DNA from: Rhodoferax sp.
GTDB lineage: Bacteria > Pseudomonadota > Gammaproteobacteria > Burkholderiales > Burkholderiaceae_C
DNA: 64,000 bases
NCBI GenBank assembly: GCA_024236015.1
Contig: JACKLK010000006.1
Span: 248,001-312,000, forward strand
Direction of reading: 5' to 3'
The notes under the pieces are model-generated. The model searched no databases. It was given only the letters and a program-made list of their open reading frames with translations, and was not told the DNA's origin. Every line of letters begins with the position of its first letter. Position 1 is the first letter of the stretch. Shown piece by piece: positions 27,175 to 35,265 of this stretch. A program made the position numbers and the translations under genes.

Positions 27175-29445
27175 ATGCCCCATGTACCTTTCGTGACGGC
27201 CCTGCCGCACAGATTGCTCATCACGCTGGCATTGCTGGTCAGCATGGATGCCCAGGCATTGACGCTGGGTCGGATACAAGGTGCCGCGTTGATCGGTCGC
27301 CCGCTCGACGTCTCGGTACAGGTCCAGCTCGATGCGAACCAGAGCCTGTCGAGCGCCTGTTTCGAGGCCGATGTGTTCCATGCCGATACGCGCCAGAACC
27401 CCGCGGGTGTCCGGTTGCGTCTGGAGCCGACGACGACGCCGCAAAATGCGCGGCTGCGCATCACGTCCGACAGCCGGATCGACGAACCGATCGTGACCGT
27501 CTACGTGCGGGCGGGCTGTGCGCAGATGTCCAGTCGCCGCTATGTGCTGCTGGCAGACATCGTCAGTGAGCAGGCCGAACCGGTACCGCGGGTCACGTCG
27601 GTGCCGCTGGTGGATCCGTCGTCGTCGTCGTCCTCTGCCTCGGGGGCAGGGGCCGCCTCGTCCGCAAGCGCTGGGCGCCCTGCGGTGTCGTCACCCGGAG
27701 CGGAAACGGTTGCGGTGCAACGGCCGACGGCGGCGTCACGCCAGAGAGCACCGGTGGCGGCCGAGCCGCGGCGGGCGGCCAGGGCCCCGGCGAAGCGGGC
27801 TGTTGCGGCCGCCCCCGCAGCACCCGCAGCACGCAACGAGCGCCGGGCCGGCGCCGATACGCGGGCTGACGCGCGGACTGACAGCCGATCGGCCGCACCG
27901 GCCTCGGCCGGCGCGCGTGGCTCCGGCCAGTCGCGCCTGCAACTCGATCCGCTGGAAATGCTGTCGGAGCGGGTTGCGACGCTGGAGTCCAATGCCACGG
28001 CATCGCCGGCGCAGGTGAGCGAGCGCGAGGCACGCGAGGCCGAACGGCTCGAGCGCCTGGAAGCCAGCGTCAATGCCTTGCTGGCACTGGCCCAGAAGAA
28101 CGAAGCCAGCCTGCTCGATGTCCGAAGTCGTCTCGAGAAGGCCCAGGCCGATCGCGTCAGCAATACCGTGATCTATGCGCTGGTCGGCATGTTGCTGCTC
28201 AGCCTGCTGGCCATCGCCTATCTGCTGGCACGTATCAACCGGGGCCCCGAGGCCTCGGGTTCCCGCTGGTTCGATGCCGATGCGCGCACATCCGATCCGG
28301 ATTCGATTCCGCCCGCACCGCCGGTACGGGCGATGCCGGGTGTGCAGGCGCCGGCAGCGGAACCGGACGCGCCCAGGGACAGTGGCGCGGCCGCGTTGTC
28401 CGGCACGGTGGCGCAGACGGATCGACAACCGATCGAGCCGACGCGGCCGACGCAACCGGCACAGCCGACCCAGGCCTTGCCGCGTGACGGTGTCGTGGGC
28501 GGCGCCGCCGCGGGCAGCGGCAATGCGCAGGTCGACGTAAGTCTGGTCGAGATGAGCGAATCCACGTTCGACCGCCTGATGCAGTCGGGCGCCGCGCACA
28601 ACGCCATCCGCCGCAGCCATGAGACCGTGCCCATGGCGGTAGCCGGCGATGCGGCGTCGCCAGCGGTTGCTGCGCCGCCGTCTCGCGCGCGTATCGACGC
28701 CGACGAGTTGGTCGATGTGCGCCAGCGGGCCGAATTCTTCGTCACGCTCGGTCAGACGGACCAGGCGGTCCAGGTGCTCGAGGCGCGTATCGCGCAAGAT
28801 GCCGGGTCATGTCCGCAGGTCCATCTCGACCTGCTCAAGTTGTTTCATGCGTTGGGCTTGAAGGCGGACTTCAGCCAGTTGCGTGACGATTTCATGCGCA
28901 TCTTCAACGCCCGCGTGCCGGAGTTCGACGGCTTCGACGATGAGGGGCGTTCGATCGAGGAATACCCCGGAGCGGTCGACCGCCTGATCCGGGTCTGGCG
29001 GCGCCCGGCGGCGCTCGAGACACTGGAGGCCTTGTTGTTCCTGCGCCCGATGTCGGATGACGGCAATGAGCCGTTCGACCTCGCCGCGTTCCGCGATCTG
29101 CTGATGCTCCATGCGGTGGCCCAGGTGGTTCGCTCGGGCAGCGCCGGCAGTTCGGGAGGGTTCATGGCGCCTCCCGTCGCGGCCGGCCATGAAGCGGGGC
29201 AGGTCGATATCGATCTGTCCGAACTGCTGGAGTCCGCGGCACCGACTCCGACACTGGCATTTCCCCAGGTCGATGGCATTGAGCCGGTCGGGCAACGTGC
29301 CGACGTGGACCTCGAAGTGCCGACCGATGTCGATGATGCGGTGGCTGGCCCGGATGCAGGCTCCGCGGCACGGTCGGACAACCTGATCGACTTCGATCTG
29401 AGCGACATCGATCGGCTGGACACCAAGCCCGGCAAGCAGCCCTGA
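27175..29445 (+). CDS. fimV: FimV/HubP-like polar hub protein
   Basis: FimV proteins help assemble type IV pili and place polar complexes. The 756-residue product has a signal peptide ending near AQA at about residue 29, then the conserved N-terminal periplasmic domain (LTLGRIQGAALIGRPLDVSVQVQ start). A long Ala/Pro/Arg-rich linker, a coiled-coil segment (about 260-320), a single transmembrane helix (about 325-347) and an acidic Ala/Pro-rich cytoplasmic part follow. It ends with a TPR-like C-terminal region and the FimV tail LIDFDLSDIDRLD. I see no LysM peptidoglycan-binding repeat, which most FimV proteins have. No other pilus genes are in the window. Confidence 0.85.
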   Translation: MPHVPFVTALPHRLLITLALLVSMDAQALTLGRIQGAALIGRPLDVSVQVQLDANQSLSSACFEADVFHADTRQNPAGVRLRLEPTTTPQNARLRITSDSRIDEPIVTVYVRAGCAQMSSRRYVLLADIVSEQAEPVPRVTSVPLVDPSSSSSSASGAGAASSASAGRPAVSSPGAETVAVQRPTAASRQRAPVAAEPRRAARAPAKRAVAAAPAAPAARNERRAGADTRADARTDSRSAAPASAGARGSGQSRLQLDPLEMLSERVATLESNATASPAQVSEREAREAERLERLEASVNALLALAQKNEASLLDVRSRLEKAQADRVSNTVIYALVGMLLLSLLAIAYLLARINRGPEASGSRWFDADARTSDPDSIPPAPPVRAMPGVQAPAAEPDAPRDSGAAALSGTVAQTDRQPIEPTRPTQPAQPTQALPRDGVVGGAAAGSGNAQVDVSLVEMSESTFDRLMQSGAAHNAIRRSHETVPMAVAGDAASPAVAAPPSRARIDADELVDVRQRAEFFVTLGQTDQAVQVLEARIAQDAGSCPQVHLDLLKLFHALGLKADFSQLRDDFMRIFNARVPEFDGFDDEGRSIEEYPGAVDRLIRVWRRPAALETLEALLFLRPMSDDGNEPFDLAAFRDLLMLHAVAQVVRSGSAGSSGGFMAPPVAAGHEAGQVDIDLSELLESAAPTPTLAFPQVDGIEPVGQRADVDLEVPTDVDDAVAGPDAGSAARSDNLIDFDLSDIDRLDTKPGKQP

Positions 29446-29520
29446 CACCGGCTGGCGGATGCCGGTCGGTTGCCGGGCTGTCTCGGTTCGGCGGCGCGCG
29501 GCTGGCGGCTCCCGCGCCTG

Positions 29521-30528
29521 TCAGCGCCGCACCTGCAGCGAGCCGGGATTGACGATGTTGCTCGGCGTACCGCGGATGAAGTTGACGACGTTGTCGAAGG
29601 CTTCGCTGAACATGCGCTCGTAATTCTCCTGCTCCACGTAGCCGATATGCGGGGTACAGATGCAGTTTTCGATCCGCAGCAATGCATGCCCCTGGAGAAT
29701 AGGTTCGGCCTCGAAGACATCCACCGCGGCCATGCCGGGGCGCCCCCGATTGAGTGCGGCGATGAGGGCGTCGGGTTCGATCAATTCCGCCCGCGAGGTG
29801 TTGACCAGCAGCGCCGTCGGTTTCATCGTCGACAAGGCGTCGAGTCCGACCAGGCCGCGCGTCTCGTCGTTCAGGCGCAGGTGCAGGCTCAGCACGTCGC
29901 ATTGCGTGAACATCTCCTCCTGGCTCTGCGCGGTGGCATAACCATCGCGAGCCGCCTGTTCGATCGAATTGGCCCGGCCCCACACCAGCACCTGCATGCC
30001 GAATGCACGCCCATAACCGGCGACGAGCTTGCCGATCCGGCCATAACCCCATACCCCCAGGGTCTTGCCGGCGAGCAGGTTGCCGATGCCGAAGTTCGGC
30101 GGCATCGATGCGGCCTTGAGGCCGGACTGCTGCCAGGCGCCATGCTTGAGGTTGCCGATGTATTGGGGCAGCCTGCGCATGGCCGCCATGACCAGCGCCC
30201 AGGTCAGCTCCGCCGTCGAGAAAGGCGAGCCCGAACCTTCGGCCACGGCGATGCCGCGTTCGGTGCAGGCCTGTACGTCGACATGGCTTCCGACCCGGCC
30301 GGTCTGCACGATCAGCTTGAGTCGCGGGAGCTTGTCGATGATGGCGCGGGTCAGGTGGGTGCGCTCGCGGATCAGCACCACGATGTCGGCGTCTTTCAGT
30401 CGGACCGAGAGTTGGCCCATGCCCTTGACGGTATTGGTATGCACCTTGGCGGAGTAGGCCTCCAGCTTGCTCGCGCAGGACAGCTTGCGCACGGCGTCTT
30501 GGTAGTCGTCCAGGATCACGATATTCAT
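29521..30528 (-). CDS. D-2-hydroxyacid dehydrogenase
   Basis: A 335-residue NAD-dependent dehydrogenase of the phosphoglycerate/glycerate type. The NAD-binding motif is LGVWGYGRIGKLVAGYG (GxGxxG, about residue 160), the catalytic Arg lies in LVNTSRAELIEPDAL, the Glu in DVFEAEPI, and the His in CTPHIGYVEQENY. It interconverts 2-keto acids and D-2-hydroxy acids; the substrate is not clear. It stands alone, convergent with fimV (76-base gap) and divergent from the DUF1993 gene. Confidence 0.9.
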   Translation of the reverse strand: MNIVILDDYQDAVRKLSCASKLEAYSAKVHTNTVKGMGQLSVRLKDADIVVLIRERTHLTRAIIDKLPRLKLIVQTGRVGSHVDVQACTERGIAVAEGSGSPFSTAELTWALVMAAMRRLPQYIGNLKHGAWQQSGLKAASMPPNFGIGNLLAGKTLGVWGYGRIGKLVAGYGRAFGMQVLVWGRANSIEQAARDGYATAQSQEEMFTQCDVLSLHLRLNDETRGLVGLDALSTMKPTALLVNTSRAELIEPDALIAALNRGRPGMAAVDVFEAEPILQGHALLRIENCICTPHIGYVEQENYERMFSEAFDNVVNFIRGTPSNIVNPGSLQVRR

Positions 30529-30658
30529 GGCAGCATTGTGCCTTGCGCCAGGACCCGATTCCGGGGCCGGCGCGCCCCTGGTGCGACGGGCCCGCAGTTC
30601 ATCGTCAGGTTCCGGTTAGCATGCGCACTCGACGCCCATCAACCCACGAGGAAGTTCC

Positions 30659-31180
30659 ATGTCCATTTCGATGTATTCGGCCAGTGTGCCGATCTGTACC
30701 ACCATGCTGGGCAACCTCAGCCACTTTCTCGACAAGGCCCAGTCTTTCATCGAGACGCGCAAATGCGACCCGACTGCGTTGACGCAATATCGGCTGGCAC
30801 CCGACATGTTGCCTTTCACCCGCCAGGTGCTGATCGCCTGCGATGCCGCCAAGAACGGCATCGCCCGCATGTCCGGCGAGACGGCACCGAAGTTCGAGGA
30901 CACCGAGACCACGATTGCGGAACTCAAGCAGCGTATCGACAAGACGATTGAATTCATCAAGTCGGTGCCGCCGGAAAAACTCGATGGCACCGAGGCTCGG
31001 GAGATCACGTTTCCGGTCGGACGCGAAGCCACCCGGACCCTGAGTGCAGAGGCCTATCTGAAACACTGGATGCTGCCCAACTTGTTCTTCCATGTGACGA
31101 CCGCGTATGCAATCCTGCGCCACAACGGTGTTGACCTCGGCAAGGGGGACTATCTGCTGGGGGCCGGTGCAGGCGCCTGA
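30659..31180 (+). CDS. DUF1993-family protein
   Basis: A 173-residue soluble protein that matches the DUF1993 pattern, an all-helical DinB-like bundle: MSISMYSASVPICTTML at the start, a central LAPDMLPFTRQV segment, and FFHVTTAYAILRHNGVDLGK at the end. Family function is unknown; DinB-like folds often bind metals or thiols through a His triad. The ATG at 30659 has GAGGAAG a few bases upstream. No operon partner. Confidence 0.87.
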   Translation: MSISMYSASVPICTTMLGNLSHFLDKAQSFIETRKCDPTALTQYRLAPDMLPFTRQVLIACDAAKNGIARMSGETAPKFEDTETTIAELKQRIDKTIEFIKSVPPEKLDGTEAREITFPVGREATRTLSAEAYLKHWMLPNLFFHVTTAYAILRHNGVDLGKGDYLLGAGAGA

Positions 31181-31283
31181 TTTCCAGATTGCTGCGACAG
31201 CTGTCCGACCGGCCGACGGCACGCCAGTGCACGCGGCGCAACGAAGCGGCTTCGGAACTCGTGGCCGAGGAGCCCGGACAGGA

Positions 31284-31649
31284 TCAGATGCTGGCCTGCA
31301 TGGCCGCTTCACGCTCGACCATGCGGTCGAGTTCGGCGCAGACGTCGGCCATGCGGCCGGACATCAGGATGCGGCCGGCGAGGGCGGACGCCTGGCCGGC
31401 TTCCACGACACGGATCACGCGCAGCGGCGAGCGAAGACCATGCCGTGGTGTCCGCGCAGGGGTGGGGCGATGGGTGGTGGCGGCACGCACGGGCCTTGCC
31501 GCAACCCGCATCGGCGCGCCGGCTGCCCAAGGGACGGGCGACGGCTGACCGTGTGGGGACGGGACGGCAGGCGCAGGACCGAATCGCTGCAGCAGGCGTT
31601 CCAGCGAGGCGATCCAGCGACCGGGTCCCATAGGGCGAATGTGGTTCAT
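31284..31649 (-). CDS. small protein of unknown function downstream of lexA
   Basis: A 121-residue basic protein. The N-terminal third has a possible amphipathic helix (RWIASLERLLQRF), the middle is Pro/Arg/Ala-rich and probably disordered, and the last 40 residues (VIRVVEAGQASALAGRI, then GRMADVCAELDRMV) look like a conserved folded module. It starts 19 bases after the lexA stop with GGGAG upstream, so it is probably in the lexA operon and thus SOS-controlled. In Pseudomonas the same position holds the division inhibitor sulA; I see no convincing sequence similarity, so no function is assigned. Confidence 0.6.
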   Translation of the reverse strand: MNHIRPMGPGRWIASLERLLQRFGPAPAVPSPHGQPSPVPWAAGAPMRVAARPVRAATTHRPTPARTPRHGLRSPLRVIRVVEAGQASALAGRILMSGRMADVCAELDRMVEREAAMQASI

Positions 31650-31668
31650 GACATGGCTCCCGGCAGGC

Positions 31669-32352
31669 TTACATCAACATGGTGTTGCGGATCAGTCCGA
31701 CGGCCAGGCCTTCGATTTCGAAAGGCTCGCCCGGTTCGACAACAATGGTCTGGTAGTCCGGGTTCTCCGGATGCAGTTCGATCAGGTGCTTGTTGCGCTT
31801 GAACCGCTTGACCGTGACCTCGTCACCCAGCCGGGCGACGACGATCTGGCCGTTCTTGGCGTCCTTGGTGGACTGCACCGCCAGCAGGTCGCCGTCCATG
31901 ATGCCGGCGTCGCGCATGGACATGCCGCGCACCTTGAGCAGGTAGTCGGGTCGGCGCTGGAACAGGCTGTTCTCGACGTAGTAGGTCTGGTCGATATGTT
32001 CCTGGGCCAGCACGGGGGAACCGGCCGCGACCCGGCCGATCAGCGGCAGGGCCAGTTGCGCCAGGCCGGGCAGGGGCAGGGAGTACTGCTTGACGCGTGA
32101 CTCGTTGATCGAGCGCAAGGCCTCGCTGCGCAGCCGTATGCCGCGCGACGTGCCGCTGACCAGTTCGATGACACCCTTGCGCGCCAGCGCCTGCAGATGT
32201 TCCTCGGCCGCGTTCGCCGAGCGAAACCCGAGCTCGGTGGCGATCTCGGCCCGGGTCGGGGGGGCGCCGGTGCGCGCGATGGCGCTTTGGATCAGGTCCA
32301 GGATCTGCTGCTGGCGCGCGGTAAGCTTGACTTGAAATTGCGGCGTGTCCAT
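31669..32352 (-). CDS. lexA: LexA, SOS repressor and self-cleaving peptidase
   Basis: A 227-residue repressor. The N-terminal winged helix (LTARQQQILDLIQ, TRAEIATELGFRSANAAEEHL) binds SOS boxes. The C-terminal S24 peptidase has the cleavage Ala-Gly in RVAAGSPV, the catalytic Ser in RGMSMRDAGI, and the Lys in VARLGDEVTVKRF. RecA filaments trigger self-cleavage and derepress DNA-damage genes. Two SOS boxes stand directly upstream (32386-32401 and 32405-32420), so it is autoregulated. It diverges from the asparaginase gene with a 79-base shared region. Confidence 0.97.
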   Translation of the reverse strand: MDTPQFQVKLTARQQQILDLIQSAIARTGAPPTRAEIATELGFRSANAAEEHLQALARKGVIELVSGTSRGIRLRSEALRSINESRVKQYSLPLPGLAQLALPLIGRVAAGSPVLAQEHIDQTYYVENSLFQRRPDYLLKVRGMSMRDAGIMDGDLLAVQSTKDAKNGQIVVARLGDEVTVKRFKRNKHLIELHPENPDYQTIVVEPGEPFEIEGLAVGLIRNTMLM

Positions 32353-32385
32353 CGGGTGACTCCTGTTGGGCTGGATGGAAGGTTA

Positions 32386-32401
32386 CTGGTTTAATAAACA
32401 G
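32386..32401. promoter_or_regulatory. LexA (SOS) box 1
   Basis: CTGG-N8-ACAG lies within TACTGGTTTAATAAACAGTA, a near-perfect palindrome; one base deviates from CTGT-N8-ACAG. It sits 34 bases upstream of the lexA start codon and 30 bases from the asparaginase start. Confidence 0.8.
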
Positions 32402-32404
32402 TAG

Positions 32405-32420
32405 CTGTATTTTTAACCAG
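32405..32420. promoter_or_regulatory. LexA (SOS) box 2
   Basis: CTGT-N8-CCAG with an AT-rich centre (ATTTTTAA), in tandem with box 1 (3 bases between them) and only 11 bases before the asparaginase ATG. Confidence 0.7.
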
Positions 32421-32431
32421 TTTTTTGTGCA

Positions 32432-33508
32432 ATGCAAGCCATGAATCCGTCTTTCGACAAAAAAATCGTGATATTGGCCACGGGCGGCACCATCGCCGGA
32501 CGGGCCGCGGATGCACGCGACAACGTCGCATATTCCGCTGCGCAGGTGGGTGTGGGCCAGCTCCTGTCGGCCATGCCGCCCGAGGGCGTGCCCGATGTGC
32601 AACTGGCGGGAGAGCAGGTGGCCCAGGTCGACAGCAAGGACATGTCCACCGCGGTGTGGTGGTCGTTGCTGCTGCGTTGCCGGTTCTGGCTCGATGATCC
32701 GCAGGTGTGCGGCATCGTGGTCACGCATGGCACCGACACCATGGAGGAAACCGCCTATTTCCTGCATGCCATGCTGGCGCTGGCCGGCGGCTGCGCCAAG
32801 CCCGTGGTGTTGACCGGGGCCATGCGGCCGGCATCGGCATTGGTGCCCGATGGGCCGCAGAACATGCTCGACGCCGTGGTCGTGGCCGCCGACGGGCGTG
32901 CGGCGGGTGTGTCGGTCGTGTTTGCGGGTCAGGTGCACGGTGCGCGCGAGGTGCACAAGTGGCACCCCTACCGGCTCGATGCATTTTCCAGCGGCGAGTC
33001 CGGGCCCGTCGGCGTCGTCGAGGAGGGACGCCTGCGTCTGCTGCACGGCCCTGCCGGCGACGATGGTGCCGACATCCTCGCCGCGCGGGCGGTGGCGGTG
33101 CCAGCCGAGCATTGGCTCGACCTCGCACGCACGGACCGTTCCTGGCCGCGGGTCGAGATCGTCACCAGCCACGCCGGTGCCGATGGCTGGCTGGTCGAGG
33201 CCATGCTCGCCAGCGCCCAGGCCCAGGGCGAAACCTTACGCGGCCTGGTGGTCGCCGGAACCGGCAACGGCAGCGTGCATCAGGGGCTGGAGGCGGCGTT
33301 GCTGCGTGCGCAGGCAGCCGGTGTCGAGGTTCGCCGTGCCAGCCGCTGCGCCGGTAGCCGCATGGTGGCCAATCCGGCCGCCCGGTTGCCGGACGGTGGC
33401 GGACTGTCGCCGGTCAAGGCCCGGATTGCGCTGATGCTGGAGTTGCTGGCCCGCGATGTCGTTGGCGCTGCCGATGCGGCAGGCCCGGCGTTCAGGCCAG
33501 CGCCTTGA
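32432..33508 (+). CDS. L-asparaginase (type II-like fold, no signal peptide)
   Basis: The enzyme hydrolyses asparagine to aspartate and ammonia. Two conserved threonine motifs are present: Thr20 in ILATGGTIAG and Thr101-Asp102 in VTHGTDTMEE. VVLTGAMRP and GLVVAGTGNGSVH are further family signatures. The 358-residue protein has no signal peptide, so it acts in the cytoplasm. The start is at 32432 or 32441; neither has a clear ribosome-binding site. It diverges from lexA and shares the region with the two SOS boxes, and its 3' end overlaps adk by 17 bases on the other strand. Confidence 0.93.
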   Translation: MQAMNPSFDKKIVILATGGTIAGRAADARDNVAYSAAQVGVGQLLSAMPPEGVPDVQLAGEQVAQVDSKDMSTAVWWSLLLRCRFWLDDPQVCGIVVTHGTDTMEETAYFLHAMLALAGGCAKPVVLTGAMRPASALVPDGPQNMLDAVVVAADGRAAGVSVVFAGQVHGAREVHKWHPYRLDAFSSGESGPVGVVEEGRLRLLHGPAGDDGADILAARAVAVPAEHWLDLARTDRSWPRVEIVTSHAGADGWLVEAMLASAQAQGETLRGLVVAGTGNGSVHQGLEAALLRAQAAGVEVRRASRCAGSRMVANPAARLPDGGGLSPVKARIALMLELLARDVVGAADAAGPAFRPAP

Positions 33509-34145
33509 ACACGCGCTCGCGAATTTCATCGACGGTACCGGTGCCGTTGATGGTGCGGTACTTGGGCGCGGCTACGGGATCGGACTTGGCCCAGCTCTCG
33601 TAATACGCCACCAGAGGACGGGTCTGCTCGCTGTAGACCTGCAGGCGTTTCTGGACCGTGGCTTCCTTGTCGTCGTCGCGCTGGATCAGGGGCTCGCCGG
33701 TGACGTCGTCGACGTCGGGAACCTTGGGCGGATTGAACTTGACGTGATAGGTGCGGCCGGACGCGGGATGCGAACGGCGCCCGCTCATGCGTTCGACGAT
33801 GGCCTCGAACGGAACGTCGAATTCCAGCACATAGTCGAGCTTGACGTTGGCGGCCTTGAGCGCGTCGGCCTGGGGGATGGTGCGCGGGAAGCCGTCGAAC
33901 AGGAAGCCGTTGACACAGTCGGGCTGTGCAATCCGCTCCTGGACCAGGCCGATGATGATGTCGTCGCTGACGAGCGCGCCGGCGTCCATAACCTTCTTGG
34001 CCGCCAGGCCCATGGGCGAACCGGCCTTGACGGCGGCACGCAACATGTCGCCGGTGGAGATTTGCGGGATGGAAAACTTCTCGCAGATGAAGGTCGCCTG
34101 TGTACCTTTGCCCGCCCCAGGCGCGCCAAGCAGTATGAGTCTCAT
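33492..34145 (-). CDS. adk: adenylate kinase
   Basis: Adk balances ATP + AMP with 2 ADP in the cytoplasm. The 217-residue long-form enzyme has the P-loop LGAPGAGKGT (about residues 6-15), the NMP-binding segment with ISTGDMLRAAV, FDGFPRTIPQAD, and a LID domain with GRRSHPASGRTYHVKFNPPK that lacks zinc cysteines, as in most proteobacteria. The ATG at 34145. It closes the minus-strand exbB-exbD-lpxK-Trm112-kdsB-adk run and overlaps the convergent asparaginase end. Confidence 0.97.
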   Translation of the reverse strand: MRLILLGAPGAGKGTQATFICEKFSIPQISTGDMLRAAVKAGSPMGLAAKKVMDAGALVSDDIIIGLVQERIAQPDCVNGFLFDGFPRTIPQADALKAANVKLDYVLEFDVPFEAIVERMSGRRSHPASGRTYHVKFNPPKVPDVDDVTGEPLIQRDDDKEATVQKRLQVYSEQTRPLVAYYESWAKSDPVAAPKYRTINGTGTVDEIRERVFKALA

Positions 34146-34252
34146 GGATGTCTCGTGTTTATGGGTCAACGGCTGCGGCGCGAGCACCTGGTGCTGGCAC
34201 GCCGGTCGAAAGTTGGCGCAAGAATAGCATGCGGACCTTACCCGAACTTACG

Positions 34253-35086
34253 TCATTCGCCGCGGAATATCCGGCGCACGCGTTCGAGGTCCTGCGGGGT
34301 GTCGATACCCGGGCCGGGATCGCGGTCGGTCACGTGGACCGCGATGCGGTGGCCGTGCCACAAGGCCCGCAGTTGTTCGAGCGCCTCCGCCCGCTCCAGC
34401 GGCGCCGGCGCGAGCCGGGGAAACAGGCGCAGGAAGCCGGCCCGGTACCCGTAGATGCCGATATGGCGCATGGGCGCGGCCTGCAGCAGCAGCGTGTCCC
34501 TGGCGGCGTCCTGCCACCAGGCTCCGTCGCCTTGGTCACGCGCCATCGGGATCGGGGAGCGGCTGAAATACAGTGCGAAGCCATTGGCGTCGCAGACCAC
34601 CTTGACGATGTTGGGGTTGCGGTATTCCTCGGCCGAGGCCAGCACATGGGCGGCCGTGCTCATGCTGGCATGGCCATGGCGCTCGAGCAGACCGGCCACC
34701 GCGCCCACCAGGTCCGGGTCGATCAGCGGCTCGTCGCCCTGGACGTTGACCACGATATGGTTGTCGTCCAGGTCCAGCAGGTCGCAGGCTTCCGCCAGGC
34801 GGTCGCTGCCCGAAGCATGGTCGGTACGGGTCAACACGGCCTGAACCCCATGCTGGGTGCAGACGTCGATGATCGACGCATCGTCGGCCGCGACGACGAC
34901 CCGCATCGCGGCCCCCGGGCCCGGTTCGGCGCCGGTGACGCGCTGGGCCACTCGCACGATCATCGGAACACCGGCGATTTCGGCCAGGGGCTTGTTCGGC
35001 AGCCGGGTCGACGCCAGTCGCGCCGGTATCAGCACGGTGAAGGAGGCCGGGCTGCCGGCCCGGGAGGGCGGGAGGGCGGAATTCAC
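34253..35086 (-). CDS. kdsB: 3-deoxy-manno-octulosonate cytidylyltransferase
   Basis: KdsB activates Kdo as CMP-Kdo for lipopolysaccharide inner-core synthesis. The 277-residue protein shows the nucleotidyltransferase start VLIPARLASTRLPNKPL, TDHASGSDRLAEA, VNVQGDEPLI and IGIYGYRAGFL. It starts with GTG at 35086, sharing GTGA with the Trm112 stop, so translation is coupled. Together with lpxK just upstream it ties this operon to outer-membrane biogenesis. Confidence 0.96.
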   Translation of the reverse strand: MNSALPPSRAGSPASFTVLIPARLASTRLPNKPLAEIAGVPMIVRVAQRVTGAEPGPGAAMRVVVAADDASIIDVCTQHGVQAVLTRTDHASGSDRLAEACDLLDLDDNHIVVNVQGDEPLIDPDLVGAVAGLLERHGHASMSTAAHVLASAEEYRNPNIVKVVCDANGFALYFSRSPIPMARDQGDGAWWQDAARDTLLLQAAPMRHIGIYGYRAGFLRLFPRLAPAPLERAEALEQLRALWHGHRIAVHVTDRDPGPGIDTPQDLERVRRIFRGE

Positions 35087-35265
35087 AGGCCCAGTTCTTC
35101 GTCCGTGAGGGTACGCGCCTCGTTCTCCAGCAGCACCGGGATGCCGTCGCGCACCGGATACGCCAGCCGGGCGCTGCGCGAGATCAGCTCCTGGTGCTCG
35201 CGGTCATATTCCAGTGGCCCCTTGGTGACCGGGCAGACCAGCAGGGCGAGAAGGCGTGTATCCAT
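35083..35265 (-). CDS. Trm112/YcaR-family small protein
   Basis: A 60-residue member of the Trm112 family (YcaR in E. coli). It has the conserved LLALLVCPVTKGPLEYD start and the YPVRDGIPVLLENEAR core. Only one of the zinc-type cysteines of the archaeal/eukaryotic relatives (in LVCPV) remains. The biochemical role in bacteria is not settled. The gene lies between lpxK and kdsB as in many proteobacteria. Its 5' part overlaps the lpxK 3' end by 62 bases in a different frame. Confidence 0.9.
   Translation of the reverse strand: MDTRLLALLVCPVTKGPLEYDREHQELISRSARLAYPVRDGIPVLLENEARTLTDEELGL

Noticed and set aside
27600..28000. Tandem repeat or CRISPR-like array in the GC-rich part of fimV
   Set aside because: It is low-complexity coding sequence (Ala/Pro/Arg) without regular spacers.
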